The notes: generated by a model not told the origin, from the letters alone. Positions 1 through 9,091 are shown, numbered from the stretch's first letter. The stretch is DNA of 64,000 nucleotides from Dyella_B humi (GCF_044904605.1 NZ_JADIKI010000021.1:806001-870000), one strand, 5' to 3'. Numbers and translations are program-made.

Positions 1-3000
1 GCCTGAGGTCGGATCGATGACGCCGCCCGTTTGCAGCGCATTTGTCAAATCGTCGACGATCTGATTCGTCGCGGACAACTGCGAACCGTTCACGGCGTCC
101 GTGCTGGTATCCGACAAACTCCCTGGCGCCAGATTATTCATTCTCACCGTCTGCGTCGCGCCGGTACCGCCCAACGTCACGCTGTTCTTCGACGCGCCGT
201 TATAGGTCACCGCGGCAATGGCCTGACCGCTGCTCGGATCCACCAGCCCGGCATCGGCCAACTTGGTGTTGACCACGGTAACGACATTGCCCAGCGCCGT
301 CCCCACGTCGTTCGCGAGCGTCGGGCCAATCACGTACAACGGCGGGCTGACGGTGCCGTCCGCATTCACCGCCGCACCGCCACCCAGGTTAGTCGCAAGG
401 CTATCGGCTGTGCCGAACAATTGGCTACCGTTGATCGCATCCAGGCTGTCCGCGGCAACGCTGCCATCCTGCACGTTGGTCAGCAGGGTGCCGCCCGCGC
501 CGCCCAGCGTGACGGTGTCCTTCGCCGTGTCGTCGTACGCCACCGCGTTCGGGTCCGTCCCCGCCATGTTCGCCACGGCGTTGAGGGCGGCGCTCACGTC
601 GGTGTACGGCGTGCCGCCGATCGTGTATGAGGGCGGCGTGATGCTGCCGTCCGCACCGACCGCGGCACCGCCACCAATGACATTGGTCACGCCTTGCAAC
701 TGGTTGATGATCACCACATCGGTCGATTGCGTACCGGCCGCCGCGTTGATGATCTGTCGCGTGATGGGCGTACTGCTCGTGTTGCCCAGCGACACCGCGT
801 TGCCGCGATTGGCGACCGACCCTTGCCCGAGTGCGACGCCGCCATTCACGGTCACACTGGTGTTTGCGCCCAGCGCCAGTGCATTCGTCACATTGTTCGG
901 CACGTTCGCGCTGGTACCGATGGCGATTGAATTAACCGTGTTGGTGCGCGATTTCGCACTGCTTCCTATCGCAATCGAACCCTGACCGATCGCATAGGTG
1001 GCGCGGTTGCCCACCGCCAACGCATAGTCGGCGTTAGCCTGGACATCGTTCCCACCCAAGGCGACCGCATTCATGCCGTTGGTCTGGACGTTGGCGCCGA
1101 TGGCCACCGAATAGTCCTGACCTGCTCCCGTTTGGGCGTAGGTGCCAATGGCCACGGCGTTATCGGATAGGGCCAGGCAGTTCAGACCAAAGGCCGCCGT
1201 ATTCAGACCACTGGTGCCCGAACTCACACCGAACGCCAAGGCGGTGCCCGAGTCGAGCGGCTGCCCGTTGAGCGACGCCGTGTTGTCGCCCGACAAGCCT
1301 TCGATCGCATACAGCGGGGCGGTGACATCGAACACGCCCGAGCGCGAGCCCGCGACCATGCCCAGTGCAGCAAACACCTGCCCACACGTGGCGGCATCCG
1401 TGCTGCCCGCGCTGAAATCGCCGTCGGCCACGTTGATGACCTTGCGCTCTTGGCCAACGCTGCCCACGGAGACGGTGTAGGACTGACTGGTCACGGAATT
1501 AAAGCCGATCGCCACGGAGTTCGTGGCCGACGCGCGCGACCCGGTGCCGATCGCCACCGTCGCCGGCGCCGTCGCGTTGGCGGTCGATCCGATCGCCACC
1601 GCATCGTTGGCACTGGCATTGGCATTGGTGCCCGTCGAATTGACTCGGACGTACTTGAGGTTGTTGCTGAACTGGCTGCTCAGACCGTTGATGGCACCCG
1701 TCAGTTGGTTGACGGTGACCGCGTCGCTACCGGCGATGCCATCGGCGACGTTCATGATCTCCACCGGGGTATTCAGGTTGCCGAGCTGGATCAGGTTCTG
1801 CGAGGCGTTGGTGTAGGTCACCGCCAACAACTTGCCCGTGCCCGTATCGATCAGGCCGCTGTTGTCCAGCGTGTTTTCCAGCACCCCCACCCTCAGGTTG
1901 GTCGCATTAAGCTGCATGCCCGTCACCGCATCCGTGCTGGTCGCCGATAGATCACCAGCGGCGACGTTGACGATCGTGCGTTCGCTGCCTGGGCTGCCCA
2001 TCGACACGGTGTTGTCCGCACCCGCTACGGTATGGGCGCCGATCGCCACGGCATTCTTGCCGGTGGCACTTGCGCCGCTGCCCAGGCCAATCGATTCCTG
2101 GCCCAGCGCGGCTGCATCCGGTCCGGTGCTGTTGATGGCCAGATACGGGTTGTTCGCGCCGCTCTCGCTCACGGCCTGGTCCAGCGCACCCAGCGCATCC
2201 TCGAGGCTGGTCTGCACACCGCCGTTGGCGAGCGTGTAGGTGGGACCTGTCACCTCGCCGGTGCTTGGATCAATCGAGGCATTCCCGCCCAGCGCCTTCA
2301 TGATCGGCTGCAACTGTCTCACGCTCACCGCATCGTCCGCGTCCGTACCGGCTTGCAGGTTCATCAACCGACGCTTCAGGCCCGCCGGTTTATTGCCGAT
2401 CGACACGGACAACACCGTATCGGCCAGGCTGTCGCTGCCGAGCGCCACGCCATGGGCGGCCGACGCGCGTGCCCGCACGCCAAAAGCGGCACTGCCTTCA
2501 ATCGTCGCGATGGCGTCCGATCCGATCGCCACGGCGTCGAGACCGGCCGCATTGGCATCCGCACCGGTGGAATTGACCTTGACGTAGGGGAGGCTGTCGC
2601 CCAGTTCGCTACGCACGTTGTCCAACGCGATCGTCATTTGATTGAGGTTGACCGCATCGGTCGCCTGGAGCGCGGGGGCGACGTTCATGAGCTCCACCAG
2701 CTGGCCCCGGCTGCCGAACGTCACGGTGGTCTTCGACGCGGTGTCGTAGGTGATCGCCAGCGTACTATTCGGGTCATTCGGGTCGATCAGGCCGCTGCTG
2801 CTCAGTGCCGATCGCAGATCGCTCAGAGTCTGGTTGGTGGTGAAGAGCTGTGAACCGTTCACCGCCTGCCGGCTGGTGGCCGTTACGTCGCCCGCAGCCA
2901 CGTACATGATCTTGCGCAGAAGGCTAGGGTTGCCCACCGACACGGCATTGGCGGTGTCGCCAGTGGAGTTGGTACCCAGCGCCACCGAAAGCGCGGCGTT

Positions 3001-4014
3001 GGCGACGGCATTGCTGCCGATGGCGACGGCATCGGTGCCTGTCGCCGTGGCGCTCGCTCCTGTGCTGTTGACGACGACATACGGGTCGCTGCCGCCCGCA
3101 TCGCTCACCGCCTTGTCCAGCGCATCCAAGGCGCCACTGAGCGTGGTCTGCGGGCCGCCGTTGGCGAGCGTGTAGGTCGGGCCCGTCACCACACCCGTAT
3201 ACTGGTCGAGCGCCGCACTGCCGCCCAGCGCCGTCAGGACGGATAGCAACTGGCTCACGTTCACTGCATCGGTGGTTTGCCCACCGGCATCCATGTTGAC
3301 GAGTCGACGCGTCAGGCCGGTGGACTTGTTGCCGATCGACACCGTCAACGCCCGATCCGCCAGGCTGTTGGTGCCGATCGCTACCGCATCATTGTTGGCC
3401 AAGGCTTGGGCACCGGCACCCAGTGCAATGTTGCTGGTCTGCCCCGACTGGGCGCCGTTACCAATGGCCATGGAATTATTGCCGTAAACGCTCGCGCTAT
3501 TACCGAGTACGATCGATCCGGCTCCCGTGACGGCAGCATCACCACCGTTGGGTTGAACAAGCGCAGTGTAGCCAATCACTATCGCACCCGCTCCCGTGTT
3601 ATTGATGAGAGCACTCGTACCAATGGCGATATTTCCCTGTCCATTGCCTGTGTTTACGTCGGACCCGATGGCAATGGTATATGGCCCGACGGGATAGGTC
3701 GCGTGTCCATAAGCCGTTGAATGGGTTCCGCTAGCAACTGCATACGAGCCGAAGGCACACGACCAATCGCCAGGTGCCGAACCGCCATATTCAACACTGC
3801 CGTACCCAGCCAGTGGCGCTATCGTATTGGATTTTGTCTTAGCCAATGCAGCATGGACGCCCGCACTCAACTTTTTTCCAACCATCGAGTAGCCATTACC
3901 CTTTTTGGGAACGTTTGGGCGGGCGCTTGGATTGGGTTTTTGCGGAATGCTGGAGTGGACGTTTGGTTTAGCCGTTTTGTGACCGCCGTTGTGGCCGCTG
4001 AAGTGTGTGTTCAT
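1..4014 (-). CDS. Trimeric autotransporter adhesin (YadA/Hia-like), C-terminus beyond window
   Basis: Surface adhesin of the trimeric autotransporter type. I translated the minus strand from the ATG at 4014 to position 1 and found no stop in 1338 codons. The product is made of head repeats of the SxAxG/AIG type (for example the stretch encoded near 960-1010 with repeated AIG motifs) alternating with stalk/connector motifs containing DAVNGSQL (encoded near 80-105 and 2845-2870). A block of about 312 residues is duplicated (936-bp spacing). The start is supported by AAAGGA nine bases upstream; an in-frame TGA near 4092 limits any upstream extension. The first 60 residues are polar and rich in Asn, Lys and Pro, with no convincing Sec signal peptide or extended signal region, which is odd for this family. 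The YadA membrane anchor must lie left of the window. Family assignment is secure; the export route is not. Confidence 0.9.
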   Translation of the reverse strand, partial: MNTHFSGHNGGHKTAKPNVHSSIPQKPNPSARPNVPKKGNGYSMVGKKLSAGVHAALAKTKSNTIAPLAGYGSVEYGGSAPGDWSCAFGSYAVASGTHSTAYGHATYPVGPYTIAIGSDVNTGNGQGNIAIGTSALINNTGAGAIVIGYTALVQPNGGDAAVTGAGSIVLGNSASVYGNNSMAIGNGAQSGQTSNIALGAGAQALANNDAVAIGTNSLADRALTVSIGNKSTGLTRRLVNMDAGGQTTDAVNVSQLLSVLTALGGSAALDQYTGVVTGPTYTLANGGPQTTLSGALDALDKAVSDAGGSDPYVVVNSTGASATATGTDAVAIGSNAVANAALSVALGTNSTGDTANAVSVGNPSLLRKIMYVAAGDVTATSRQAVNGSQLFTTNQTLSDLRSALSSSGLIDPNDPNSTLAITYDTASKTTVTFGSRGQLVELMNVAPALQATDAVNLNQMTIALDNVRSELGDSLPYVKVNSTGADANAAGLDAVAIGSDAIATIEGSAAFGVRARASAAHGVALGSDSLADTVLSVSIGNKPAGLKRRLMNLQAGTDADDAVSVRQLQPIMKALGGNASIDPSTGEVTGPTYTLANGGVQTSLEDALGALDQAVSESGANNPYLAINSTGPDAAALGQESIGLGSGASATGKNAVAIGAHTVAGADNTVSMGSPGSERTIVNVAAGDLSATSTDAVTGMQLNATNLRVGVLENTLDNSGLIDTGTGKLLAVTYTNASQNLIQLGNLNTPVEIMNVADGIAGSDAVTVNQLTGAINGLSSQFSNNLKYVRVNSTGTNANASANDAVAIGSTANATAPATVAIGTGSRASATNSVAIGFNSVTSQSYTVSVGSVGQERKVINVADGDFSAGSTDAATCGQVFAALGMVAGSRSGVFDVTAPLYAIEGLSGDNTASLNGQPLDSGTALAFGVSSGTSGLNTAAFGLNCLALSDNAVAIGTYAQTGAGQDYSVAIGANVQTNGMNAVALGGNDVQANADYALAVGNRATYAIGQGSIAIGSSAKSRTNTVNSIAIGTSANVPNNVTNALALGANTSVTVNGGVALGQGSVANRGNAVSLGNTSSTPITRQIINAAAGTQSTDVVIINQLQGVTNVIGGGAAVGADGSITPPSYTIGGTPYTDVSAALNAVANMAGTDPNAVAYDDTAKDTVTLGGAGGTLLTNVQDGSVAADSLDAINGSQLFGTADSLATNLGGGAAVNADGTVSPPLYVIGPTLANDVGTALGNVVTVVNTKLADAGLVDPSSGQAIAAVTYNGASKNSVTLGGTGATQTVRMNNLAPGSLSDTSTDAVNGSQLSATNQIVDDLTNALQTGGVIDPTSG

Positions 4015-4219
4015 GACGACTCGTCCTTTCGGGAATGGGGGGAATGGGTGATTGGCTTTACGGCACAGATACCTAAGGCAGGCTTGGCTTCATTCCGATG
4101 CGCGACAGTTCAAGTAACTGGCTCGCTTTTGGCACCGGTGATGACGATCCGCACACGCGTATGCCTGGCGTCGTGCGAACCTTTGAAGAATTGCTGCTTC
4201 AACACGTTGGCTTTCACAC

Positions 4220-4253
4220 AAAAAAACCCAACAACCCGCGAAGGTGGTTAGGG
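4220..4253 (-). terminator. Intrinsic terminator or attenuator in adhesin leader
   Basis: Read on the minus strand, a 10-bp stem (CCTAACCACC / GGTTGTTGGG with one G-U pair and one mismatch) closes on a TTCGCG loop and is followed by seven Ts. It lies about 205 bp upstream of the adhesin ATG and 485 bp downstream of the response regulator stop, so it may end the regulator transcript or attenuate adhesin expression. Confidence 0.65.
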
Positions 4254-4635
4254 GATCGATGGTTTATGGGCGGACGACAAACCGACCCCCTCCGTGAAGT
4301 AGCTGTGAAATGCAATGAAGCGAGGCACGACTGATTCTGGCCACGCGCGCGTTCACGCATGGGGGAGCAGTAACCATTCGTTTCAAACATGCCGCTCGGT
4401 GGAGTGGATTGGCGGCAGTGACCGCAACTTAGATCACGTCACACGTAACTATCGCCGCTTCATGCTGTTCCAATTGATGAAGCGGTTCGTGAACATCACA
4501 TATACACCGGTAAGATTTGGTGGATGACGCAGAAAGCGGTCGTTAATTTTCACGCGCGAATTCGCTACTGCGTGCTTTGGCCGTCTATTCAAACGCGATG
4601 TTCGAGGCACACATCGCATTCGCCACTGAAGGCTA

Positions 4636-4656
4636 CGTCCGGCTTTCGCCGGGACG
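4636..4656. repeat. REP-like palindrome, degenerate single copy
   Basis: Inverted repeat around CGTCC-GGCTTTCGCC-GGGACG, a diverged single copy of the GTC-type palindrome found at about twelve places in the window. Confidence 0.5.
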
Positions 4657-4736
4657 ACGAGCAAAAAAGCACAGCAAGCTGAGATTCGACGCTAATCAGG
4701 AGGCTGCATGGGCAAGATCGATCTTCTTCGCAAGTA

Positions 4737-5435
4737 TTAATTGTGCGGCGTTTCTCGCGACGCCGGCATACCAGGCTGCGACGCGCCGGCAACGATGCCG
4801 TGCTCGATGGCGTAGCGAAGCAGATCCACATCGCGTTCGATGCCCAGCTTCTGCATGGCCCGGCCTTTCTGGGTGCTGATGGTTTTCTTGCTGCGATTGA
4901 GGCGTTCGGCAATCTCATTGACGGTCAGGCCGCTGGCATATAGCCGCAGCACTTCAAGCTCGCGCTTGCTCAGCGCTTCGGAGGTTCCGCGCCGCCCGTT
5001 CATATCGAGCATGCGCACAATTTTCTCCATGGCAGGCGAGTAGTACGTACCGCCCGTTGCGGCCGCATGGATGGCGGGAATCAGATGACTGACCGCGTCG
5101 GCCTTGCTGACCAGGCAGCAGATGCCCTGATCCCGCAAGGCGCCGAGCATGGCCGGGTTGTCCAGCATGGTCAGCACGACCAGCTTGATCGACGGATAAC
5201 GGCGCCGGATGAACGAAAACAGCGTCATGCCATCGCCATATTCCTTGCCTGGCATGGAGTAGTCGGAAACAAGGACGTCACAGCCATCCATGTCGAGTAG
5301 GCGAATCAGTTCGGTCGAGTTGCCCGCCGTGCCGGTTACCCGGATGGTGCCGACCGAGGACAGGCCCTGCTGCACGCCCGCTAGCAATGCCGGATGATCG
5401 TCCGCAAGCACCACGCTTAGTGAAAAACCGTCCAT
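4737..5435 (-). CDS. RcsB-like LuxR/NarL-family response regulator
   Basis: A 232-residue two-component response regulator. The receiver domain (about residues 5-125) has the acidic pair D12/D13, phospho-acceptor D58 in VLVSDYSMPG, T89 and K111. A LuxR-type helix-turn-helix follows at about 150-210 (LSKRELEVLRLYASGLTVNEIA). The MPGKEYGDG and LTM..NPA motifs and the TIS-Q-K recognition helix resemble E. coli RcsB more than generic NarL proteins. No sensor kinase is adjacent, so it is an orphan here. It is encoded on the same strand as, and upstream of, the giant adhesin, which makes adhesin control a reasonable guess, not shown. The C-terminal tail after about 215 is not conserved. Confidence 0.88.
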   Translation of the reverse strand: MDGFSLSVVLADDHPALLAGVQQGLSSVGTIRVTGTAGNSTELIRLLDMDGCDVLVSDYSMPGKEYGDGMTLFSFIRRRYPSIKLVVLTMLDNPAMLGALRDQGICCLVSKADAVSHLIPAIHAAATGGTYYSPAMEKIVRMLDMNGRRGTSEALSKRELEVLRLYASGLTVNEIAERLNRSKKTISTQKGRAMQKLGIERDVDLLRYAIEHGIVAGASQPGMPASRETPHN

Positions 5436-5540
5436 ATGTTGGTCTTCCGGATGCGATAGGGCGTTCCGTGTGTCGTGTAGATTATGTGAACACGGTGATC
5501 ATGAAGGCTGTGTGGAGAAAGTATCGCGCTACCTGCGCGC

Positions 5541-5761
5541 TCCCTCTCCCCTCCGGGGAATAGGTATCTACACAACTTGCCGGAGGCTCCAATCCACCCC
5601 GTCGTCGTCCCAGCGAAAGCTGGGATCCCGTGACGTTGGCTTTTTTGATGTGCCAAGGCGAGGTTGAAAGGCGCTGGATCCCAGCTTTCGCTGGGATGAC
5701 GGTGAGGAAGGTTCGGACTTCAGAAAAAAATGTAGATACCCATGCCTCCGGGGGAGAGGGA
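5541..5761. repeat. Nested palindromic element with REP pair
   Basis: Outer inverted arms 5541-5573 and 5730-5761 (CCCTCTCCCC...GGTATCTACA) enclose two inverted REP-like units (5603-5628 and 5676-5701, built on CCCAGCGAAAGCTGGG). The rest of the 529-bp gap between the regulator and the VOC gene shows no gene. Confidence 0.75.
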
Positions 5762-5964
5762 ACTGTTCAAGGCAAAGCTAGAGCTTCGGGGCTAATCAGG
5801 TCCTGCCAAGCCGATGGTCCGAATGAATCGGACAGCCGGTGATACCCGCGAGCTTCACCCTTGCGCAGTGCCTAACCATAAGCCTTCACCACGCGGCGTA
5901 CGATTGTGTCTTCGCGAAGCAAAGGCTCAATGGCAATCTGCTCGCCTCATCCACCGGAGGTCCC

Positions 5965-6393
5965 ATGAACATTCAACCGTACATTTTCTTTCAAGGCCGC
6001 TGCGAAGAAGCCATCGCGTTCTACCGCGATACACTCGGCGCCGTCGAAGTGTTCAAGTCGCGTTTCAAGGATGCACCGCCGGATCCCTCGTATACGATAT
6101 CGCCTGAGTCCGCTGACATGATCATGCACGCCACGCTGGCGATTGGCCGCACGCATTTGATGATGTCGGATGGCCAAGGTGGCAAGGACGAGATTACGCA
6201 CTCCGGTTTCAGCCTCTCTATCACGGCGGACGACGTCGCTTCGGGCGAGAAATCTTTCAACGCCCTGGCGCAAGGCGGCCAGGTCACCATGCCGTTTCAG
6301 AAAACTTTCTGGAGCGAAGGCTTCGGCATGCTGGTGGACAAGTTCGGCGTGCCGTGGATGGTGAATGTGCAGCATGAGGGCGACAAGCAATAA
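5965..6393 (+). CDS. VOC-family (PhnB/glyoxalase-like) protein
   Basis: A 142-residue protein of the vicinal oxygen chelate fold, of the PhnB/3-demethylubiquinone-methyltransferase-like subgroup. It starts MNIQPYIFFQGRCEEAIAFY, typical of that subgroup, followed by a Gly/Asp-rich central loop (MSDGQGG) and the closing motif FGMLVDKFGVPWMVN. The ATG at 5965 is chosen because GGAGG lies at 5956-5960; an in-frame upstream ATG at 5839 would add 42 unconserved residues. Substrate is unknown. It stands alone between two repeat elements. Confidence 0.85.
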   Translation: MNIQPYIFFQGRCEEAIAFYRDTLGAVEVFKSRFKDAPPDPSYTISPESADMIMHATLAIGRTHLMMSDGQGGKDEITHSGFSLSITADDVASGEKSFNALAQGGQVTMPFQKTFWSEGFGMLVDKFGVPWMVNVQHEGDKQ

Positions 6394-6406
6394 GCCCGCT
6401 CGTTTC

Positions 6407-6646
6407 CACTGTTGTCCGTGGACATTTGCGCCGCTCTGCAGAGGTAAAAGCGAAGCGTGGAACAAGCCCCTCCCCCTGCTTGCAGGGGGAGGTTGGGAGG
6501 GCGTGAACACTTGCGGGAAAGTTCATGGCAAGTACTCACCCCACCCCAACCCTCCCCTGCAAGCAGGGGAGGGAGTCGATTCCGGCATGGATGGAGATAC
6601 CCGCACGACTGCTGTTCCCTTCGCTAATTTTTCGCGGACAGCAGTG
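6407..6646. repeat. Nested palindromic element, CCCCTGC type
   Basis: Outer arms CACTGTTGTCCG (6407-6418) and CGGACAGCAGTG (6635-6646) flank two inverted copies of a palindrome CCCCTGCTTGCAGGGG with trailing GGTTGGGAGGG (about 6468-6503 and 6540-6576). The remaining gap to 6781 holds no gene that I can support. Confidence 0.7.
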
Positions 6647-6781
6647 CACTCGTTCTGGGACCGTCGCGGCACACCCCGGCGACAAGTCCTGAAGCGCGAA
6701 GGAATGATGCTTGCGGCAGCACATACGCCGCCGCACTGCGCTCGCTATGATCGGACGCATCGTCCGCCAAAGGAGTGCAGC

Positions 6782-8236
6782 ATGTCGATCCACTATCGAA
6801 CCGTTCTCGCCGTCGCCATGGCCGCTTTGGGCGCATCGCGGGCGGATGCCGCGGATGGCGCGTCGATCACGCTGTATCGCAGCGACAGCCCTTCCTTGTA
6901 CGCAAGCAGCGGCGATACCAACGCCAATGATGGTTATGCGGTCGTACGCGAACAGCGCAGCATTGCCTTGCAGTCCGGCGTGCACGACGTAGTGCTGGGC
7001 GATCTACCCAATCAGCTCGATGCCGAAGCGATGGCGCTCGGTTTTCCTGGTGGCGAGGCCAAGGTCATTTCGCAGCGCTTGTTGCTTGCGCAAGGCCCCA
7101 ATTCGGCATTGACGGGTCTGACCGGTAGCACCATCAGCGTGCTTGGCGACAACGGCCAGCCCTTGGCCAACGGCACCTTGCTGCGCGCCGGCGCAGATGG
7201 GCTCGTGGTGCGCAGCGGCAATGGCACGACTTTGATCCGGCAATACGCGGCAGTGAATGCTGAGGGTGGGAATTTTCCGACCGGCTCTAGCCTGCGCTTG
7301 CGCGTCGACGCCTCACGCGGCGGCCAGGCCGATGCGGTGCTGAGCTATCCCACCTCCGGCATCGGCTGGCGCGCGGCTTACGTCGCCACGTTGCAGCCAG
7401 GCAATACATGCAACATGCAATTCGAATCGCGCGCCAGCATCGCCAATCGCAGCGGCCGCGACTGGCACGATATTCATTTGACCTTGATTGCCGGCGAACC
7501 CAACTTCGCCAAATCCAGCGCGCCGCGCCCGATGATGATGCGCGCGATGGCTGCACCCGCGGCGGCCGAAGCGATGCCCGAGCAATCGTCCATGGGCGAT
7601 TACCGCAGCTATACCCTGCCCGCGCCGGTCGACCTGCCCGACGGCAGCATCAGCCAGGTGCCTCTCTATGCCGCGCGTGCGGTCGGATGCGAGCGCACGG
7701 CGCTCTATGAGAACGGCGGCAACTGGATGCCACCGCAGCCGATGCTCAACGAAACATTCAACACCGACAACAACACCAGCATCATCAGCACACTGCGCTT
7801 CACCGCCTTCGACAGCCTGCCCGCCGGCTATCTGCGCGTGCTGACTGCCGATCGCAACGGTGTGCCGCAATTCATCGGCGAGGGCCGTATCAACGACACG
7901 CCCAAGGGCAGCGATGCCATGATCACGCTGGGCACGGCGTTCGATCTGCGAGGCCAACGCGAGCGCACGAGTTTCCATGCAGACAAAGCCGGACGCACGA
8001 TGGATGAGGCGTTCCGCATCACACTCACCAATGCTGGTGAAAGCGCCCGCACCGTGACTGTGCGCGAACATCCGAACCGCTGGCGGCAATGGACCGTCAC
8101 CTCATCCAGCGTAAAGCCTAGCAAGCAGACGACCGACACGCTGGAATTTAAGGTCGAGGTGCCTGCCAATGGCAAGGCTGTGCTTGAGTATGCGGTGCGG
8201 TATACCTGGACGGCTGATGATCAGCCGCAGCCTTGA
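6782..8236 (+). CDS. Exported DUF4139 domain protein
   Basis: A 484-residue exported protein. The start at 6782 has AAAGGAG ten bases upstream and gives a clean Sec signal peptide (MSIHYRTVLAVAMAALGASRADA, cleavage near residue 23); a longer open frame from 6365 runs through the repeat element and is not credible. The C-terminal two thirds match the DUF4139 pattern (WRAAYVATL, NRSGRDWHDIHLTLIAGEPN, ..LTNAGESARTVTVREH), a beta-rich domain found in MuiA-like proteins of unknown function. The usual N-terminal coiled-coil DUF4140 part of MuiA is absent. Function not known; probably periplasmic or surface located. Confidence 0.85.
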   Translation: MSIHYRTVLAVAMAALGASRADAADGASITLYRSDSPSLYASSGDTNANDGYAVVREQRSIALQSGVHDVVLGDLPNQLDAEAMALGFPGGEAKVISQRLLLAQGPNSALTGLTGSTISVLGDNGQPLANGTLLRAGADGLVVRSGNGTTLIRQYAAVNAEGGNFPTGSSLRLRVDASRGGQADAVLSYPTSGIGWRAAYVATLQPGNTCNMQFESRASIANRSGRDWHDIHLTLIAGEPNFAKSSAPRPMMMRAMAAPAAAEAMPEQSSMGDYRSYTLPAPVDLPDGSISQVPLYAARAVGCERTALYENGGNWMPPQPMLNETFNTDNNTSIISTLRFTAFDSLPAGYLRVLTADRNGVPQFIGEGRINDTPKGSDAMITLGTAFDLRGQRERTSFHADKAGRTMDEAFRITLTNAGESARTVTVREHPNRWRQWTVTSSSVKPSKQTTDTLEFKVEVPANGKAVLEYAVRYTWTADDQPQP

Positions 8237-8258
8237 TCCTTCGTGAGGTTCAAACTTG

Positions 8259-8298
8259 CCTCATCGTCATTCCGGCGAAGGCCGGAATGACGATGAGG
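8259..8298. repeat. REP-like palindrome (perfect 18-bp stem)
   Basis: CCTCATCGTCATTCCGGC, loop GAAG, and the exact reverse complement. It lies 22 bp after the DUF4139 gene stop and could also act as an RNA 3' end stem. Confidence 0.85.
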
Positions 8299-8332
8299 CA
8301 AGATACGCCTTTACTCATCATCTGGACTCCTT

Positions 8333-9091
8333 ATGCTCCACATCACCAAACACGACGCCGTCACCGAAATCCAGCTCGCGCGTCCACCCGTCAATGCGCT
8401 GAACCTTGAACTGCTGCGCGCCCTACAAAACGCTTTAGCGGAAGCGGTGCAAGAAGGCGCGCGCGGCATCGTGCTGTCCGGCGCGCAAGGCATGTTCTCG
8501 GCCGGTGTGGATGTGCCAGCCTTGCTGACACGCGATCGTGCTGGCGTACGCGAATATTGGCGTGAGTTCTTTGCCACTTGCGCCGCGCTCGCGCATTTGC
8601 CAGTGCCGGTTGCCGCGGCTATCACCGGCCACAGTCCCGCGGGCGGCGCGGTGCTTTCGCTGTTCTGCGATTACCGCGTGATGGCGCAAGGGCCTTACCG
8701 CATCGGTTTGAACGAAGTGCAGGTAGGATTGATTGCGCCCGATTGCATCCAGATGGCGCTGCGCCGCGTGGTGGGTGCGTATCGCGCGGAACGCCTGCTG
8801 GTTTCCGGTGCACTGATCGACGCGGACCAGGCGCTGGCCTGCGGTTTTGTCGATGAGCTCACCGGTGTGGAACAGGTCACCACGCGCGCACTGCATTGGC
8901 TCAACGAAACGATCGCCCTGCCCTCGCATGCCATGCTGGGGACGCGCCAGATCGCACGTGCGGATCTCACTTACACGTTTGCGGATGTCGATGCGTTGCC
9001 GATCGATACGTTTGTGGATGCGTTCTTTCATCCGCAAACGCAGGCGGCGTTGCAGGCGTTGGTGGATAGGTTGAAGAGCAAGGCGAAATAA
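8333..9091 (+). CDS. Enoyl-CoA isomerase, ECI1-like crotonase
   Basis: A 252-residue crotonase-fold enzyme. The oxyanion-hole region SAGVDVPALL, the segment GHSPAGGAVLSLFCDYRVMA and IGLNEVQVGLIAP resemble mitochondrial delta3,delta2-enoyl-CoA isomerase (ECI1), where the Glu of the LNE-Q motif is catalytic. The first crotonase Glu of hydratases is absent (GGAVLS instead of GGMELA), which also argues for isomerase. It would convert 3-enoyl-CoA to 2-enoyl-CoA during oxidation of unsaturated fatty acids. It is not in an operon with other beta-oxidation genes here; a second crotonase gene is 3 kb away. Confidence 0.82.
   Translation: MLHITKHDAVTEIQLARPPVNALNLELLRALQNALAEAVQEGARGIVLSGAQGMFSAGVDVPALLTRDRAGVREYWREFFATCAALAHLPVPVAAAITGHSPAGGAVLSLFCDYRVMAQGPYRIGLNEVQVGLIAPDCIQMALRRVVGAYRAERLLVSGALIDADQALACGFVDELTGVEQVTTRALHWLNETIALPSHAMLGTRQIARADLTYTFADVDALPIDTFVDAFFHPQTQAALQALVDRLKSKAK

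Larger units (their letters stand above)
4015..4736. other. Long leader between response regulator and adhesin gene
   Basis: This 722-bp stretch has no convincing gene. Reading frames here are short, AT-richer than neighbours, and one of them runs through a REP-like palindrome. It holds an intrinsic terminator on the minus strand (4220-4253) and a degenerate GTC-type palindrome (4636-4656). It probably contains the adhesin promoter and 5' untranslated leader, but no promoter could be fixed by eye. Confidence 0.5.

Noticed and set aside
31..3720. Long plus-strand open frames (for example 263-985, 1450-1950, 2032-2853) opposite the adhesin
   Set aside because: They are antisense shadows of a highly repetitive, GC-rich minus-strand gene; their products are low-complexity Arg/Ala/His-rich with no family features or ribosome sites.
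4449..4664. 71-codon minus-strand frame between the regulator and the adhesin
   Set aside because: It runs through the REP-like palindrome and has no recognisable protein features.
6365..6781. Upstream extension of the DUF4139 gene
   Set aside because: It passes through the CCCCTGC repeat element and would bury the clear signal peptide at 6782.
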